This document shows, piece after piece, positions 1-9,864 of a stretch of DNA of 21,453 bases; within the stretch, counting starts at the first letter, position 1; each line of letters opens with the position of its first letter. The DNA is from Plakobranchus ocellatus. Lineage: Eukaryota > Mollusca > Gastropoda > Plakobranchidae. The DNA lies in assembly GCA_019648995.1 (NCBI GenBank), contig BLXT01004995.1:1132067-1153519 (forward strand), written 5' to 3'. The notes under the pieces are model-generated. The model ran no database searches, was not told where the DNA came from, and saw nothing but the letters and a program-made list of their open reading frames with translations. The position numbers and the translations under genes were made by a program.

Positions 1-110
1 AATTGGACCTCTTTCGAAAAATCAGGCCTGAACAGAAGTTGAATCTTTTTTGGAAGAATTTTGAGACTTGGAAATTATTTTCAACATAACTTCAATCTAT
101 AGCACAATAA

Positions 111-1918
<1,808 letters not shown>

Positions 1919-4900
1919 TGAATATATTTTGTGTACTAGGGATTACTTGAAATTACAGGATATGTAGAGAGTAAATTGACCTTTTCCAACAGATCTTCTA
2001 CATTTGGTGAAACATTTCCCTGAAATTAAAGAGGGGCATGCTCACATAACTCTTATATCTGATTGTTAGATAATTTTTTGTTGTTGTTGGTTTTGTCGCT
2101 ACTTTTTTTTTAATGTTAATCTAGAGTAATTGAGCTTGTTCACTTTTTTGCTGAGCCTAGTTTTGTATCTTTGAGTTGGCCTGGACACTTGTAGAAAGGT
2201 ACAGGCTTGTGATGGAATGGATATCCCCCAAATCCCTTGAATACCCCTGAAAAAATAATGCTATTCTAAGCTATTTTTTAGTGTTTTCTTTTCAATGTCA
2301 AGATATTATATGTTATTGGGTTCAATCAAAAAGTGTCACAAAGAAAAAAAATAATGAAAGAATACATGGCAAATTATTAATCTTTTTTTCTAATGATATC
2401 AAAAGTTTTGGTGCAAGGTCAGGTTTGCTAGTGCAGTCTACTCCCTATCTGTAAATTTAATGTTAACTGGCAGCATAAAAATAATTGTGTTATCAAAATA
2501 GTGTGAAAGAATGTTGAGGATTTTTTTTCTCATTGAAATATTGTCACTAAAGGCAAACCTTGTATGACTAATACAAAACCTGATTATGGCGAGATTCCAT
2601 TGCTGGTAGATGATGTTTTTGATGGTTTGCTTTTATTAGGTATAAATCTCAATCATTGTAACATGTTTGTAAATCCTCCTTTTTCACAAGCACATTCAAT
2701 TTGTTGCGTTTTTTTTTTTGTAAAACGTGACAGTTTTTCAGGTTGAATCGGACGTTTAACATAGTATATATTATACTCAAAAACGGTGTGTGCTACAACA
2801 GGATTTTTAGCTACATCAAGCTGATATTTGTATTGTGAATCAAATTATCACTGTTTATTCTCACATTCACTTCTTAACTGCCATGAATTAAAAACTCAAT
2901 AAATCTGTAAATATCAAACTTTTCAGGAGTTAATGTTCTTTAACAATGTGCATAAAAATGCCTGTATAAAAAACTTGAGATATGAAGCTTTACAATTTGG
3001 TATTCATTTCATTCCCCAAAACAAATGTATTTCTTGAAATATGTTACACATGTGATTTGTTTCAGATTGTGAATTTTTACTGGTTGTTTCATTACCTGCT
3101 GTTGTGGGAATTTTTTTTTATCTTTATTTGTTATCTGTTTCTTTTCAATGAAAGGTGGGGGGAGTTTTGGGTAGCTGTAGAATTTTGTAATTTTTTTTTT
3201 TCAAGGTTGTGATATTGCTTTTCAGTTTGCACTTCAGCAGAACAATAAAAGCCATAGTGGGAATATTCCATGTCAAAGACAATTATTAGGGGATGTTCTG
3301 ATTCATTGTTATTAACCATTGAATTGAAGATTGTACAATACTTTTTTTGGGCCTTGGCTTTTGACAATGGAAAACAACCACAGACCATTATTTTAAAGTG
3401 TTCATCCACTTACACTTTTTCAGACTAGTTTTAAAGCTTGATAATTATAAAGATCTGATAAAATTCAATGATAATCTGCAGGTTATGAATACATTTTAGA
3501 AAAGGTAATATAACAAAAACATCTTTGAAAATGAAATAATGGCTACAACTGTGATCACTTTTTTTTTTTTTAATGTGCTTGAATTTTCAGTTTTATCCAC
3601 GGATTCTTTATGCTTTCCTTAAACTTGGTTTGTTTATTTTTTGTATCCCTGGTTGCTTAAATTTGTTTTTCAGAAAATATTTCATGGCAAAATTTTGGAA
3701 AGCCCAAATGGTTTATTAAGAATGGTTGTGGCTCAAGCTTGATGATCGATTTTTCAGGATCAATTTTTTTTTTTAAGTTTTTGCCTTTCTCTCGTTATTT
3801 TTATGTGAGTATGTCCACGGAAAGATATAGATATAAATCTTTTTTAAAATGTCATGACAAATGTATGCACAAAAAGTTGGGTTTATTTTTTATTTATAAC
3901 TGCATTGAATTCTTTTTTCCTCATATGTTTTTCTATCACAATGAAAACATGTTCATCAATAGCTCTTGAGTGGACAATTAATAAGAGCGTATATTATATC
4001 ATTGGCCAGTAATATTATTTATCCTTCTTTGGCAGCCACTTACCTTGTTCAATGTTTTTGTCTGCAAAGTTCTTTTATTTGGGCATGCTAGTTGGGAAGA
4101 TACTGTGCTGTAGCCAAATGAAAAGTAGTAGGAAAAGTGTTAAGTCTCGGACAATACTGCACTTCATCTGGCTTCAGCATTATTGCTTGCATGGTGTCTT
4201 TAAGTTGTCAAGTTTCATAGTATGCCAGAGGGAATTAGTTTCCAAACATCCTGTACATATGCACATATGCAGATCTATCTCTTTAATTATTGAAATTACT
4301 TTGATTAAATGAAAGAAAGCATTGTATATTCTCTTGAGCAAATCAGGGTCAGTAGAAAGAATAATAATTTAATGATTAAAAAAATTGCAGTACTAGTTAA
4401 AATTGCCCATCAGCAATGGCTATAAATTACATTAATCAGAAGCACAATGTCACAATTATCAAAGATGAAGGCATGAAGTGATGGTCAAGCCAGGTCATAC
4501 ATTGTGAATGGATGGGCTTAAATATTGAGGGAGAAGGCAACCACATCTCGAAGTTATTATACATTGTGTCAAGACATTTGGGAAACTGACCTGAAGCATC
4601 AGTCCTCTAAGATAAAAAATTCAAGAATTTTTCCTATTGCTTAAAATAAATTATAGTTGGAAATATGTTCTCTTATCTTAAAGCGTCAGGTGTAATGCTT
4701 TCAATGTTTGTATTATATATTAATAGGTCACTGAAACATAATATTGTAAAACTTTGATAATCCTTAATAATTATGCTTGTGAGTTGCCTCACAAAATATC
4801 AGGATTGATATTCCTGGGCATGATGTGGCCTTTTGAAATGCCAAAGAAGCAATATCAGTCTTACTCATGATAGGGCTAGCATGTTTTAACAATAAGCTAC

Positions 4901-6103
4901 CAACATAGATCTGAAAATGATTGAAGATTTTGACAGTCTTATGTCAGTAAAACACAGGTTTTATGATAGTAATTTCAAATTTAGAACTGTAGCTGGTGAC
5001 GTAGGACTCAATTTGTCAGTCACTCTGAGGGCTTGACAAAGGGCAGCAGTGGAGGCTAGCATGTTTGCTTTTATTTTTAATAAACTTTTTTTATGCTGTG
5101 ATTAGCTCATGTATCATTTGAAATGCTGTGGCTCAGACTTAGATTCAAGATTTCAAGCTTGTAAATTTTGATGTTGTGCCATACATTTTTTCCCTTTTGT
5201 ATGCTAGGACCATAAATAGAATTATTTTAGGCCTGTGGAGTCATGGTGTAAATCTAGTAAACTCCAGGTCCAGAAGAGATCTCCAGGCTTCATGTATAAA
5301 TCCAGAACCAGATTTTATGTACTCCTACTTCTAGTCTGGGTCTGATAGTTAGTCTAGATTCTAGACTGCCTTAAGAAATGGCTAGATTTAAACACAGGAC
5401 ATGACTGTGTTTGTTTGAAGGCTGATATATATTCGTCAAAGAAACTGAAGCTCTATTGATCTTTTTAGCTTGTGACAACACAGCTTTCGAGCTTTCTATA
5501 GGAAAAACATCCTCACATGCTTAAACAGTAAAAGTTTGATTGCCTTGAAGAATGTATGAAACAGAATATGTAGAAAGCAGGACGTATGGTGTATGTCTGC
5601 AATGATATGGGCCCATCCATTATAGGAAGTACAGTGCACATTTACTGTACAGTAGAGATTAATGTTTATGGTTTTGTTGCCATTGATAATCGTTCTGATA
5701 GCAACATTATGGTATTGATTTTACAATTAACTTTTACTTGATTAAGTAAAAAATGAATAATGAATTCAAGGCCATAAAAAATAATCGTTTGCTTTGGTTG
5801 CATAAAAGATAATCAAGAAACACAAATTAAGATGTGGGGCTATGGGATCCTTATCATCTTGTATTTTGAGAGGAGAGCATTTTTCTGTAAACCCTTACAA
5901 CAGATTTGTTTTGGTCTGAAGTGGCAGAACTACAGCCTAACATGTGAAGTTGTGAGAAAAGCCAAAAATATATGCAGTGCACTTTGTGGTATTGTTTATA
6001 TTAATACTGTTTTTCAAGTCCCATTATTTTTGTTTAAAAGAATTAACTTTCCTATCGATGAAAAAATAAGTTTTAATATCAACATCAGCTTTTTCCATCT
6101 CTT
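1919..6103. other. FAM135 3' UTR and intergenic region, no gene recognised
   Basis: About 4.2 kb with the FAM135 3' UTR at its left end. It holds many T8-T12 runs, AATAAA hexamers at 2898 and 3244, a small hairpin (GTACAGT 5629-5635 pairing with ACTGTAC 5644-5650), and a TCTAGA-rich palindromic patch around 5340-5375. Open frames up to 166 codons occur but show no protein family I recognise and are T-rich translations (strings of F, L, I and S). I see no tRNA, exon chain or transposon end here. Confidence 0.6.
2025..2030 (+). promoter_or_regulatory. Possible FAM135 poly(A) signal (ATTAAA)
   Basis: ATTAAA lies about 107 bases after the FAM135 stop and is followed 44-65 bases later by a T/GT-rich block (2074-2095, TTTTTTGTTGTTGTTGGTTTTG-like), a usual downstream element. 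A canonical AATAAA also occurs at 2898-2903, and a longer 3' UTR is equally possible. AT-rich sequence makes such hexamers common by chance. Confidence 0.35.
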
Positions 6104-6106
6104 TAA
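6104..6106. repeat. Left target-site duplication (TAA)
   Basis: TAA directly precedes the left inverted repeat and is repeated at 9200-9202 directly after the right one. A 3-bp TWA duplication is the hallmark of PIF/Harbinger insertion. Confidence 0.85.
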
Positions 6107-6136
6107 GGCCTTGTGCACACAGGCTTTGTACAGACC
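6107..6136 (+). repeat. Harbinger left terminal inverted repeat
   Basis: Starts GGCCTTGTGCACACAGG and ends CGTACAGACC-like (here TGTACAGACC). It matches the reverse complement of 9170-9199 at 28 of 30 positions; the two differences are at positions 3 and 21. The GGGCTTGTGCACAC start is typical of animal Harbinger ends. Confidence 0.95.
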
Positions 6137-6187
6137 TTACTTTGTCCGAAACAGAAAAATTCTGCGCAGAAAAGTGCGATTATACTG

Positions 6188-6217
6188 TTCACACAGGGTC
6201 CATACAGACCATACAGA
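6188..6217 (+). repeat. Subterminal copy of the Harbinger end motif
   Basis: TTCACACAGG followed by CATACAGACCATACAGA. It matches 26 of 30 bases of the right end read inward from position 9196 (TGCACACAGG...GTACAGACCATACAGA). A shorter TTCACACAG copy lies at the mirror position of the right end (9111-9119, - strand), about 80 bases inside each terminus. Repeated internal end motifs are plausible binding sites for the MADF protein or transposase; that role is inferred. Confidence 0.7.
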
Positions 6218-6234
6218 TTTTTTTTGGTTTCAAG

Positions 6235-6527
6235 ATGGCACTCACGAGGAAGCGCAAGATATTTTTGCTTTGGTGGTACAGAAGAAAAGCCCTAGAATCC
6301 AAATGGCGTCACTGGATTCACCCAATTTGTAAAGACCGGGGAGCTTTGGGAGAATGCAAATTGTTGCCACAAATACTTGCTGATGATGAGAAATGTTTGG
6401 AATATTTTAGAATGACGCCAACAACTTTTCAATCCTTGCTGGGGTTATGTGCCAGTGGGCTTAAGAAACAAAACACAAACTGGAGGAAATCAATTACACC
6501 AAAGGAAAGATTGGTGGTCACACTAAG
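6235..6527 (+). pseudogene. Harbinger transposase, exon 1 (N-terminal part)
   Basis: The chosen start ATG (6235) follows the subterminal repeat; an ATG-like codon further upstream lies inside the terminal repeat region and is unlikely. The 97 codons begin MALTRKRKIFLLWWYRRKAL and include CLEYFRMTPTTFQSLLGL, the family's usual N-terminal xYFRM..xxFxxLL block. The exon ends AG at 6527 before GTAAGA, and AG plus the first base of 7661 makes the Arg codon of the conserved LR-FLATGNSFRSL junction. The exon itself is open. It is classed as pseudogene because exon 2 of the same gene is broken. HARBI1 is the vertebrate domesticated relative, but the flanking inverted repeats show this is a transposon copy. 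Confidence 0.9.
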
Positions 6528-6636
6528 GTAAGAACAGTACGTTGATATAAATCTATTTGTTTATTTATTCAATGTGTTTATTAAAAATAATCAGTTTTGA
6601 TTCAATGCATTCTTGCATATTGATAACATAACATGA

Positions 6637-6639
6637 NNN
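6637..6639. other. Three ambiguous bases (NNN)
   Basis: The only non-ACGT bases in the window. They lie in the transposase intron just beyond the 3' end of the MADF frame and do not affect either gene model. They may mark a masked base or a tiny assembly join. Confidence 0.99.
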
Positions 6640-6762
6640 AATAGCCGTGCTTTTCTTAAGCAATATTCGGTAATTGGTAATAATGGCACGGAACTACAGA
6701 AACAAAACACAAATATTCAAATAAAAAATAGCAGTGCAGTTCTTCTGCTTTAAGAAAACCTG

Positions 6763-7547
6763 CTATTTTCTTAACATGAAATCATAATTGTTCTCAAAAC
6801 TGGTAGTATTGTTCTTCGTGATATGGCGGATGAGGTGGGCCATTCTGCTCATATTCAGCATGGCGTTCAAGACTGCTAGGAGTGGGGCTTGGACTTGGAA
6901 TAGGGCTTGGTTGAATACTTGTCCTGTAGCTATGAGTTTCTGGGAAGCTGGATGGATGGACTGTGTGAACAGTGGGAAAATGTGAACTTTTACTTTAGCT
7001 TGTGATCGTTCAATGTAACTGATCAGTAAACCGTGGACTTCATGTTTGAACTTTAAAGCTTCAAGTGAATTCAGCTGTTTCAGCATTGGTTGAATTCCTT
7101 TCCAGAAACTGAAATGTCCATCTGGGTCGTCATTGTTTTCAGGTTCCTTCAAAGCCGCCAAAATTTGAAAGTCAAGGCTGTTACTGTCTGGCTTCTTGCA
7201 CTTTCATGATGGCGGCAGTGGCAGTGGCAGTGCGTCAGTTGCAGCTGCATTTCTTAGTTGTTGACCAGATGATGTATCTAGGCCTACTTGTGTGAGTTGC
7301 TCCTGACTGTCCTCCAGACAAGGGTTGGGCATTGACTCGAGTTCAATGTTAGCTAATGGCCCTGGCTTTTCAAAATTTGTATGTGTTTGTGAGCACTCTG
7401 CAAATTTTTCCACAAAGGAAATTGCATCAAACAGTGGCCATTTTATTTTCCTCACAGCTGCCTGCCCGGACTTAGCCTCCTCAAGAAACTTCTTTTGTTT
7501 TCCATAATAGTCCCTGAGATATGTCCATCTCTTTTTGACCACTTCAA
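6763..7547 (-). pseudogene. Harbinger MADF DNA-binding protein, exon 2 (with premature TGA)
   Basis: Reading from 7547, the acceptor TTTCTCCTTTCAG is followed by VEVVKKRWTYLRDYYGKQKK and IKWPLFDAISFVEKF, the second half of a MADF (Myb/SANT-like) domain with its conserved W, LRD-Y and hydrophobic residues. A linker rich in Pro, Leu and Gln follows. The frame meets TGA at 7206-7204 and then stays open in the same frame through KCKKPDSNSLDFQILAALKE and a DDPDGHFSFWKGIQPMLKQL segment, resembling the BESS-type motif at the end of MADF proteins. The final stop is TAG at 6765-6763. The TGA is therefore most simply a point mutation (for example CGA to TGA) within one ORF of about 304 codons. This exon lies wholly inside the transposase intron. 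Confidence 0.88.
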
Positions 7548-7660
7548 CTGAAAGGAGAAAATGTTTGCAAAAGTGTTACTTTTCTAAAGTGATAAATTTG
7601 TATGTACATTTTATAATGCAATATTAATGCTTACTTTGACTTTTTCTTCTTTTTCTTCAG

Positions 7661-8558
7661 ATTCCTCGCTACTGGGAACTCTTTCCGGAGCCTAGCATTT
7701 TCCTTCAGACTAGGAGCAAGCACAGTGCAAACTATTGTCAGATGTACCTGTCATGTTTTGTGGCGTATATTGCAACCAATCTTTATGGCAGAACCTAATA
7801 TTGCGATGTGGAAATCTTCAGATGAATTTTACTCAAAGTGGAATTTCCCGAATTGCGTAGGAGCCATCGATGGCAAGCACATCAGGCTTAAAAAACCAGC
7901 CCTATCAGGGGCAACATACTGGAACTATAAAGGCTATTGTTCTATTATACTTCTGGCAGTTGTTGATGCAAATGGTAGATTTCTTGTCATAGATGTTGGA
8001 AGCTTTGGTGGTTGCAGTGATGGTGGTATTTTCAGAGAGAGTCAGTTTGGAAAACTGTTAATACAATAATAGAGAGAAAGTTGCATTTGCCAGCAAACAG
8101 AGCAGCTCATCCCACCTGTGTTTGTAGCTGATGAAGCTTTCCCGTTGTTGATCAATTTGATGAAATCCTTCCCAAGAAGAAACCTGACATTTGAACAGAG
8201 GGTGTTCAATTATCGTCTTTTGCGAGCTCGCAGGCAGGTAGAATGCTCGTTTGGTGTACTTTCTAACACATGGAGGATTTTACTCAAATCAATTAAAACA
8301 AATACTGTTACTGCTATAGAATACGTGAAAGCAGTCCGTTTCCTTCACAATTTTCTGCTAGCACATGAACCCGAACGTATAAAACCACCAGATTCTCAAT
8401 AAGAATACAGTTCCATGGACAGAGATGACATTGTGTTTGCATCAACAAGAACAGCAAGCCAAGCAGCAAATGCAACTCGGAACAAACTCCATGACTATTT
8501 TGTATCCCCCACTGGAAGTTTACCATGGCAAAATGAAGCTTGTTTGAACAATACTTAA
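7661..8558 (+). pseudogene. Harbinger transposase, exon 2 (DDE domain), interrupted
   Basis: Carries the DDE_Tnp_4-type nuclease core. It begins FLATGNSFRSLAFSFRLGAS, then shows CVGAIDGKHIRLKKP (first catalytic Asp, codon 7869), VIDVGSFGG (second Asp, codon 7992) and FVADEAFPL (Glu, codon 8133). RARRQVECSFGVLSNTWRIL and VRFLHNFLL follow, and a typical Harbinger C-terminus, RNKLHDYFVSP...LPWQNE, ends at TAA 8556-8558. Stops in the main frame at 8067-8069, 8070-8072 and 8400-8402 break it. Between about 8050 and 8105 the conserved-looking sequence moves to another frame (TIIERKLHLPAN), implying two compensating indels. With exon 1 the ancestral protein would be about 395 residues, normal for the family. 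All three acidic residues remain, so decay seems fairly recent. Confidence 0.92.
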
Positions 8559-8603
8559 GTGTAATTATTGTAATGCATATAGTGCGATCGCATTTTCAGC
8601 CTT

Positions 8604-8766
8604 GAGAGAGAGAGAGAGAGAGGGAGAGGGGGAGAGTGAGAGATAGCGAGAGAATGAGAGTGAGGGCGAGAGTGAGAATGAGAGTGAGAGCGAGAATGAG
8701 AGAATGTGTGTGAGAGAAATAGGGAGGGAGAGACCGAGAAAGAGAAAGAGAGAGAGAGAGAGAAAG
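8604..8766 (+). repeat. GA-rich microsatellite
   Basis: About 160 bases of almost pure purine made of GA units with GGGA, GAAT and GTGA interruptions, the longest pure block being (GA)8-9 near the left side. It sits inside the Harbinger element, within the MADF intron and just after the transposase stop. Open frames across it translate to Ser/Leu/Arg repeats and are not genes. Such tracts are length-variable and could form triplex or other non-B DNA; no function is shown. Confidence 0.95.
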
Positions 8767-8811
8767 GTAGAAATTCATTTTGTTCATTAAAATAATTGAC
8801 AAAATACTCAC

Positions 8812-8942
8812 CTTTCTCGTTTAGTTGTGAGGAAACCTGCTCCCACATCCTCTGTACAAAATCTGTTTGTGTAGTTTCTGTCCTTTTTATCAAAGAGGGC
8901 TGGTCTGGCCCGTACAAGTTCGATTAGATCGGCATCCTCCAT
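8812..8942 (-). pseudogene. Harbinger MADF DNA-binding protein, exon 1 (with one-base frameshift)
   Basis: Start ATG at 8942-8940 opens MEDADLIELVRARPALFDKK, the first helix of a MADF domain (LIxxVRxxPxLxDxxxxxY). After KDRNYTNR the continuation WEQVSSQLNEK, with the invariant MADF Trp, is found only in another frame. The shift lies in or next to a TTTT run (about 8861-8866); one extra base there explains it. This is supported independently: the exon is 131 bases, and only 130 would give the one-base overhang that joins to exon 2 at 7547. The exon is followed by GTGAGT. Frames extending upstream from 8942 into the terminal repeat are not part of the gene. Confidence 0.86.
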
Positions 8943-9169
8943 TTTGAACCACGTGCGTAGTGTGTAGTGTGTAGCCGGAGTGCGTAGTCCGATGTGTTTA
9001 GTCACGTCAACCCCACTTTTCGGTTCGCACAGACCAGAAAATGTCTGGCATGCTTGACGTAACCAAATTGTGCGGTGGACAGAAAAAATATGTCTGAGTC
9101 GGTCTGGCTGCTGTGTGAACATCCACGTAGTAAAATATAATGCCGAACGCAACCACACTTTTTCTGTAT

Positions 9170-9199
9170 GGTCTGTACGAAGCCTGTGTGCACAAGCCC
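9170..9199 (-). repeat. Harbinger right terminal inverted repeat
   Basis: On the - strand it starts GGGCTTGTGCACACAGGCTT and ends GTACAGACC; 28 of 30 bases match the left end at 6107-6136. It is directly followed by the TAA target copy. Confidence 0.95.
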
Positions 9200-9202
9200 T
9201 AA
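9200..9202. repeat. Right target-site duplication (TAA)
   Basis: Second copy of the 3-bp TAA found at 6104-6106. Confidence 0.85.
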
Positions 9203-9840
9203 GTCTCCTTTGTTCTATGTCATCTATGTTGACTTTTGAATAAATAGGCATAAAAACTTTACCCGAAATTTATTTTTAATCTCTTCAACATTGTCTCAAA
9301 TAATATTTAACTTTTTCTTTCAAATGAAAATTTTTCCGCCTAAAAGCATCCTACTTTGAAGCAAAGTTGTTTTTTTTTTGTGATTTTTGTATGTCAACTT
9401 ATTTTCTGACAGATTGGATTTTTCATACTTCCGCATGTGAGCTGTGCCATTCATTTTCATCTTATATCCAGAGTGCATTTTATCTGGGTATTTTTCATTG
9501 TTTGGGTTTTTTTTTTTATTTTAATTGGTATTTCTATTTCCTTTATGGTTTCTTCTATATTTAAATTCCAATCACTGACTAGCAATCTCCACGACTAAAA
9601 TTATTCCCTGCATAGCTGGGTAATTTTTTTTTTTTAAGTTATTGATGAAATCACCTGAAATTTGGATATCTTGTGCTCAAGTGTGTGTGTCATTAGTGAA
9701 GATCAAATTAAAAAGTTAGTACCTTATGAATGTTAATTTAAGAAATGATTACCTTCAAACTCCCTCTGCTGCCTGAAAACAGTCTTGAATTTTTTTTTTT
9801 CTCTGAACACATAAAATCGGATCTCAGGGATTTCAGGAAA

Positions 9841-9864
9841 AGCGGCAAGCCGCTCACAGCGGCT
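9841..9864. other. Overlapping alternative hairpins (AGCGGC / GCCGCT)
   Basis: AGCGGC (9841-9846) pairs with GCCGCT (9849-9854) across a 2-base loop. AGCCGCT (9848-9854) can instead pair with AGCGGCT (9858-9864) across CAC. The two stems share the middle arm and exclude each other. This is a small GC-rich island in AT-rich DNA; no function is evident. Confidence 0.6.

Larger units (their letters stand above)
6528..7660 (+). other. Transposase intron, hosting MADF exon 2 in antisense
   Basis: GTAAGA donor and a TTTTTCTTCTTTTTCTTCAG acceptor. Over two thirds of it is occupied on the opposite strand by the second exon of the element's MADF gene (7547-6763). A run of three N occurs at 6637-6639. 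Confidence 0.88.
7548..8811 (-). other. MADF intron, hosting transposase exon 2 and the GA tract
   Basis: Read on the - strand, the donor GTGAGT starts at 8811 and the acceptor TTTCTCCTTTCAG ends at 7548. The whole of transposase exon 2 (7661-8558) lies in this intron on the opposite strand. The exon phases on either side match (one base G before, two bases TT after, giving Val). Confidence 0.85.
6107..9199 (+). mobile_element. Complete PIF/Harbinger DNA transposon with two interlocked antisense genes
   Basis: A 3,093-bp element bounded by 30-bp terminal inverted repeats and a TAA duplication. It holds both genes expected of a Harbinger: a DDE transposase (+, exons 6235-6527 and 7661-8558) and a MADF-domain DNA-binding protein (-, exons 8942-8812 and 7547-6763). 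In known Harbingers the DNA-binding protein helps recruit or import the transposase to the ends. Both genes start about 130-260 bases inside an end and are transcribed toward each other. Their exons alternate: transposase exon 1, MADF exon 2, transposase exon 2, MADF exon 1. Each gene's intron contains the other's second exon in antisense. Both reading frames carry disabling changes, so this copy is probably non-autonomous now. Boundaries are read directly from the sequence; the activity statement is inference. Confidence 0.96.

Noticed and set aside
5832-6332. A 166-codon + strand frame crossing the left transposon end
   Set aside because: It spans the host/transposon junction, and its right part is an alternative frame over the inverted repeat and transposase exon 1.
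6142-8402. A domesticated host HARBI1 gene
   Set aside because: Intact inverted repeats, a TAA duplication, the linked MADF gene and multiple stops show a transposon copy, not a host gene.
8555-8917. Ser/Leu/His-rich open frames on the - strand across the GA tract
   Set aside because: They are the translation of the microsatellite; only the short piece 8812-8870 belongs to a real exon (MADF exon 1), in that frame because of the frameshift.
9002-9251. Open frames on the - strand upstream of the MADF ATG (about 60-147 codons)
   Set aside because: They run through the terminal inverted repeat and out of the element; the MADF homology begins only at the ATG at 8942.
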